Positions 5,540-5,551 of a DNA stretch of 5,551 nt are shown piece after piece. The translations under genes and the position numbers were made by a program. Each line of letters starts with the position of its first letter. Positions within the stretch are counted from its first letter, which is position 1. The DNA is from an uncultured Desulfotignum sp. (GTDB lineage Bacteria > Desulfobacterota > Desulfobacteria > Desulfobacterales > Desulfobacteraceae): contig CALGAJ010000282.1 in assembly GCA_937951975.1 (NCBI GenBank), positions 1 to 5,551 of the forward strand, in the 5' to 3' direction. The notes below the pieces were generated by a model, which worked only from the letters and a program-made list of their open reading frames with translations, had not been told where the DNA came from and did not search any database.

Positions 5540-5551
5540 AGATCGGAAGAG
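5540..5551. other. Illumina adapter remnant, not genomic
   Basis: The last 12 bases, AGATCGGAAGAG, are identical to the shared start of the Illumina TruSeq adapters. Their position at the very end of the sequence fits untrimmed read-through. Genomic sequence should be taken to end at about 5539, give or take a base that may match by chance. Confidence 0.9.

Noticed and set aside
1..5551. A defence system, toxin-antitoxin pair, mobile element or CRISPR array
   Set aside because: All genes are ordinary chromosomal families; I saw no direct-repeat array, transposase, integrase, terminal inverted repeats or small paired genes.

Overview
This 5551-base window looks like a complete short assembly contig: genes are cut at both edges, and the last 12 bases match the start of the common Illumina adapter. 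It carries five protein genes on ordinary chromosomal DNA. I see no phage, transposon, CRISPR, tRNA or rRNA signature. Base composition is moderate, with frequent CGG/CCG and CCGG-rich words in coding DNA and AT-rich gene starts. That, with a CoA-transferase/GNAT fusion enzyme of a type I associate with anaerobic Desulfobacterota (Desulfobacteraceae-like sulfate reducers), suggests such an organism. The taxonomic guess rests on protein flavour, not on a marker gene.

Layout. (1) 1-365, minus: N-terminal two-thirds or so of a TetR-family repressor, running off the left edge. (2) 366-600: an AT-rich divergent control region with a candidate sigma70-type promoter, T-tracts and inverted repeats that could be the TetR operator. 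(3) 601-2517, plus: a 638-residue fusion of an acetyl-CoA hydrolase/transferase domain and a GNAT acetyltransferase domain. Its expected catalytic glutamate position reads glutamine. (4) 2498-2529: a GC-rich stem-loop spanning both converging stop codons, a likely terminator. (5) 2531-3919, minus: an RlmD/RumA-type iron-sulfur RNA uracil-5-methyltransferase. (6) 3920-3991: a compact divergent promoter region whose two predicted -10 boxes overlap. (7) 3992-4738, plus: a small serine alpha/beta hydrolase. (8) 4704-5539, minus: the C-terminal two-thirds of CinA (NMN deamidase), cut by the right edge and overlapping the hydrolase 3' end by 35 bases. (9) 5540-5551: sequencing adapter.

How the genes relate. 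The genes alternate strands, so there is no multi-gene operon here. The one regulatory pairing suggested by layout is the TetR repressor with the divergently transcribed CoA-transferase/GNAT gene: the repressor would probably sense an acyl-CoA or a related small molecule and control its neighbour. The RNA methyltransferase, the hydrolase and CinA are housekeeping or general genes with no evident functional link. I do not see a new multi-gene system. The points most worth a second look are the altered active-site motifs of the fusion enzyme, its divergent control region, the overlapping divergent promoters, and the adapter artefact at the right end.
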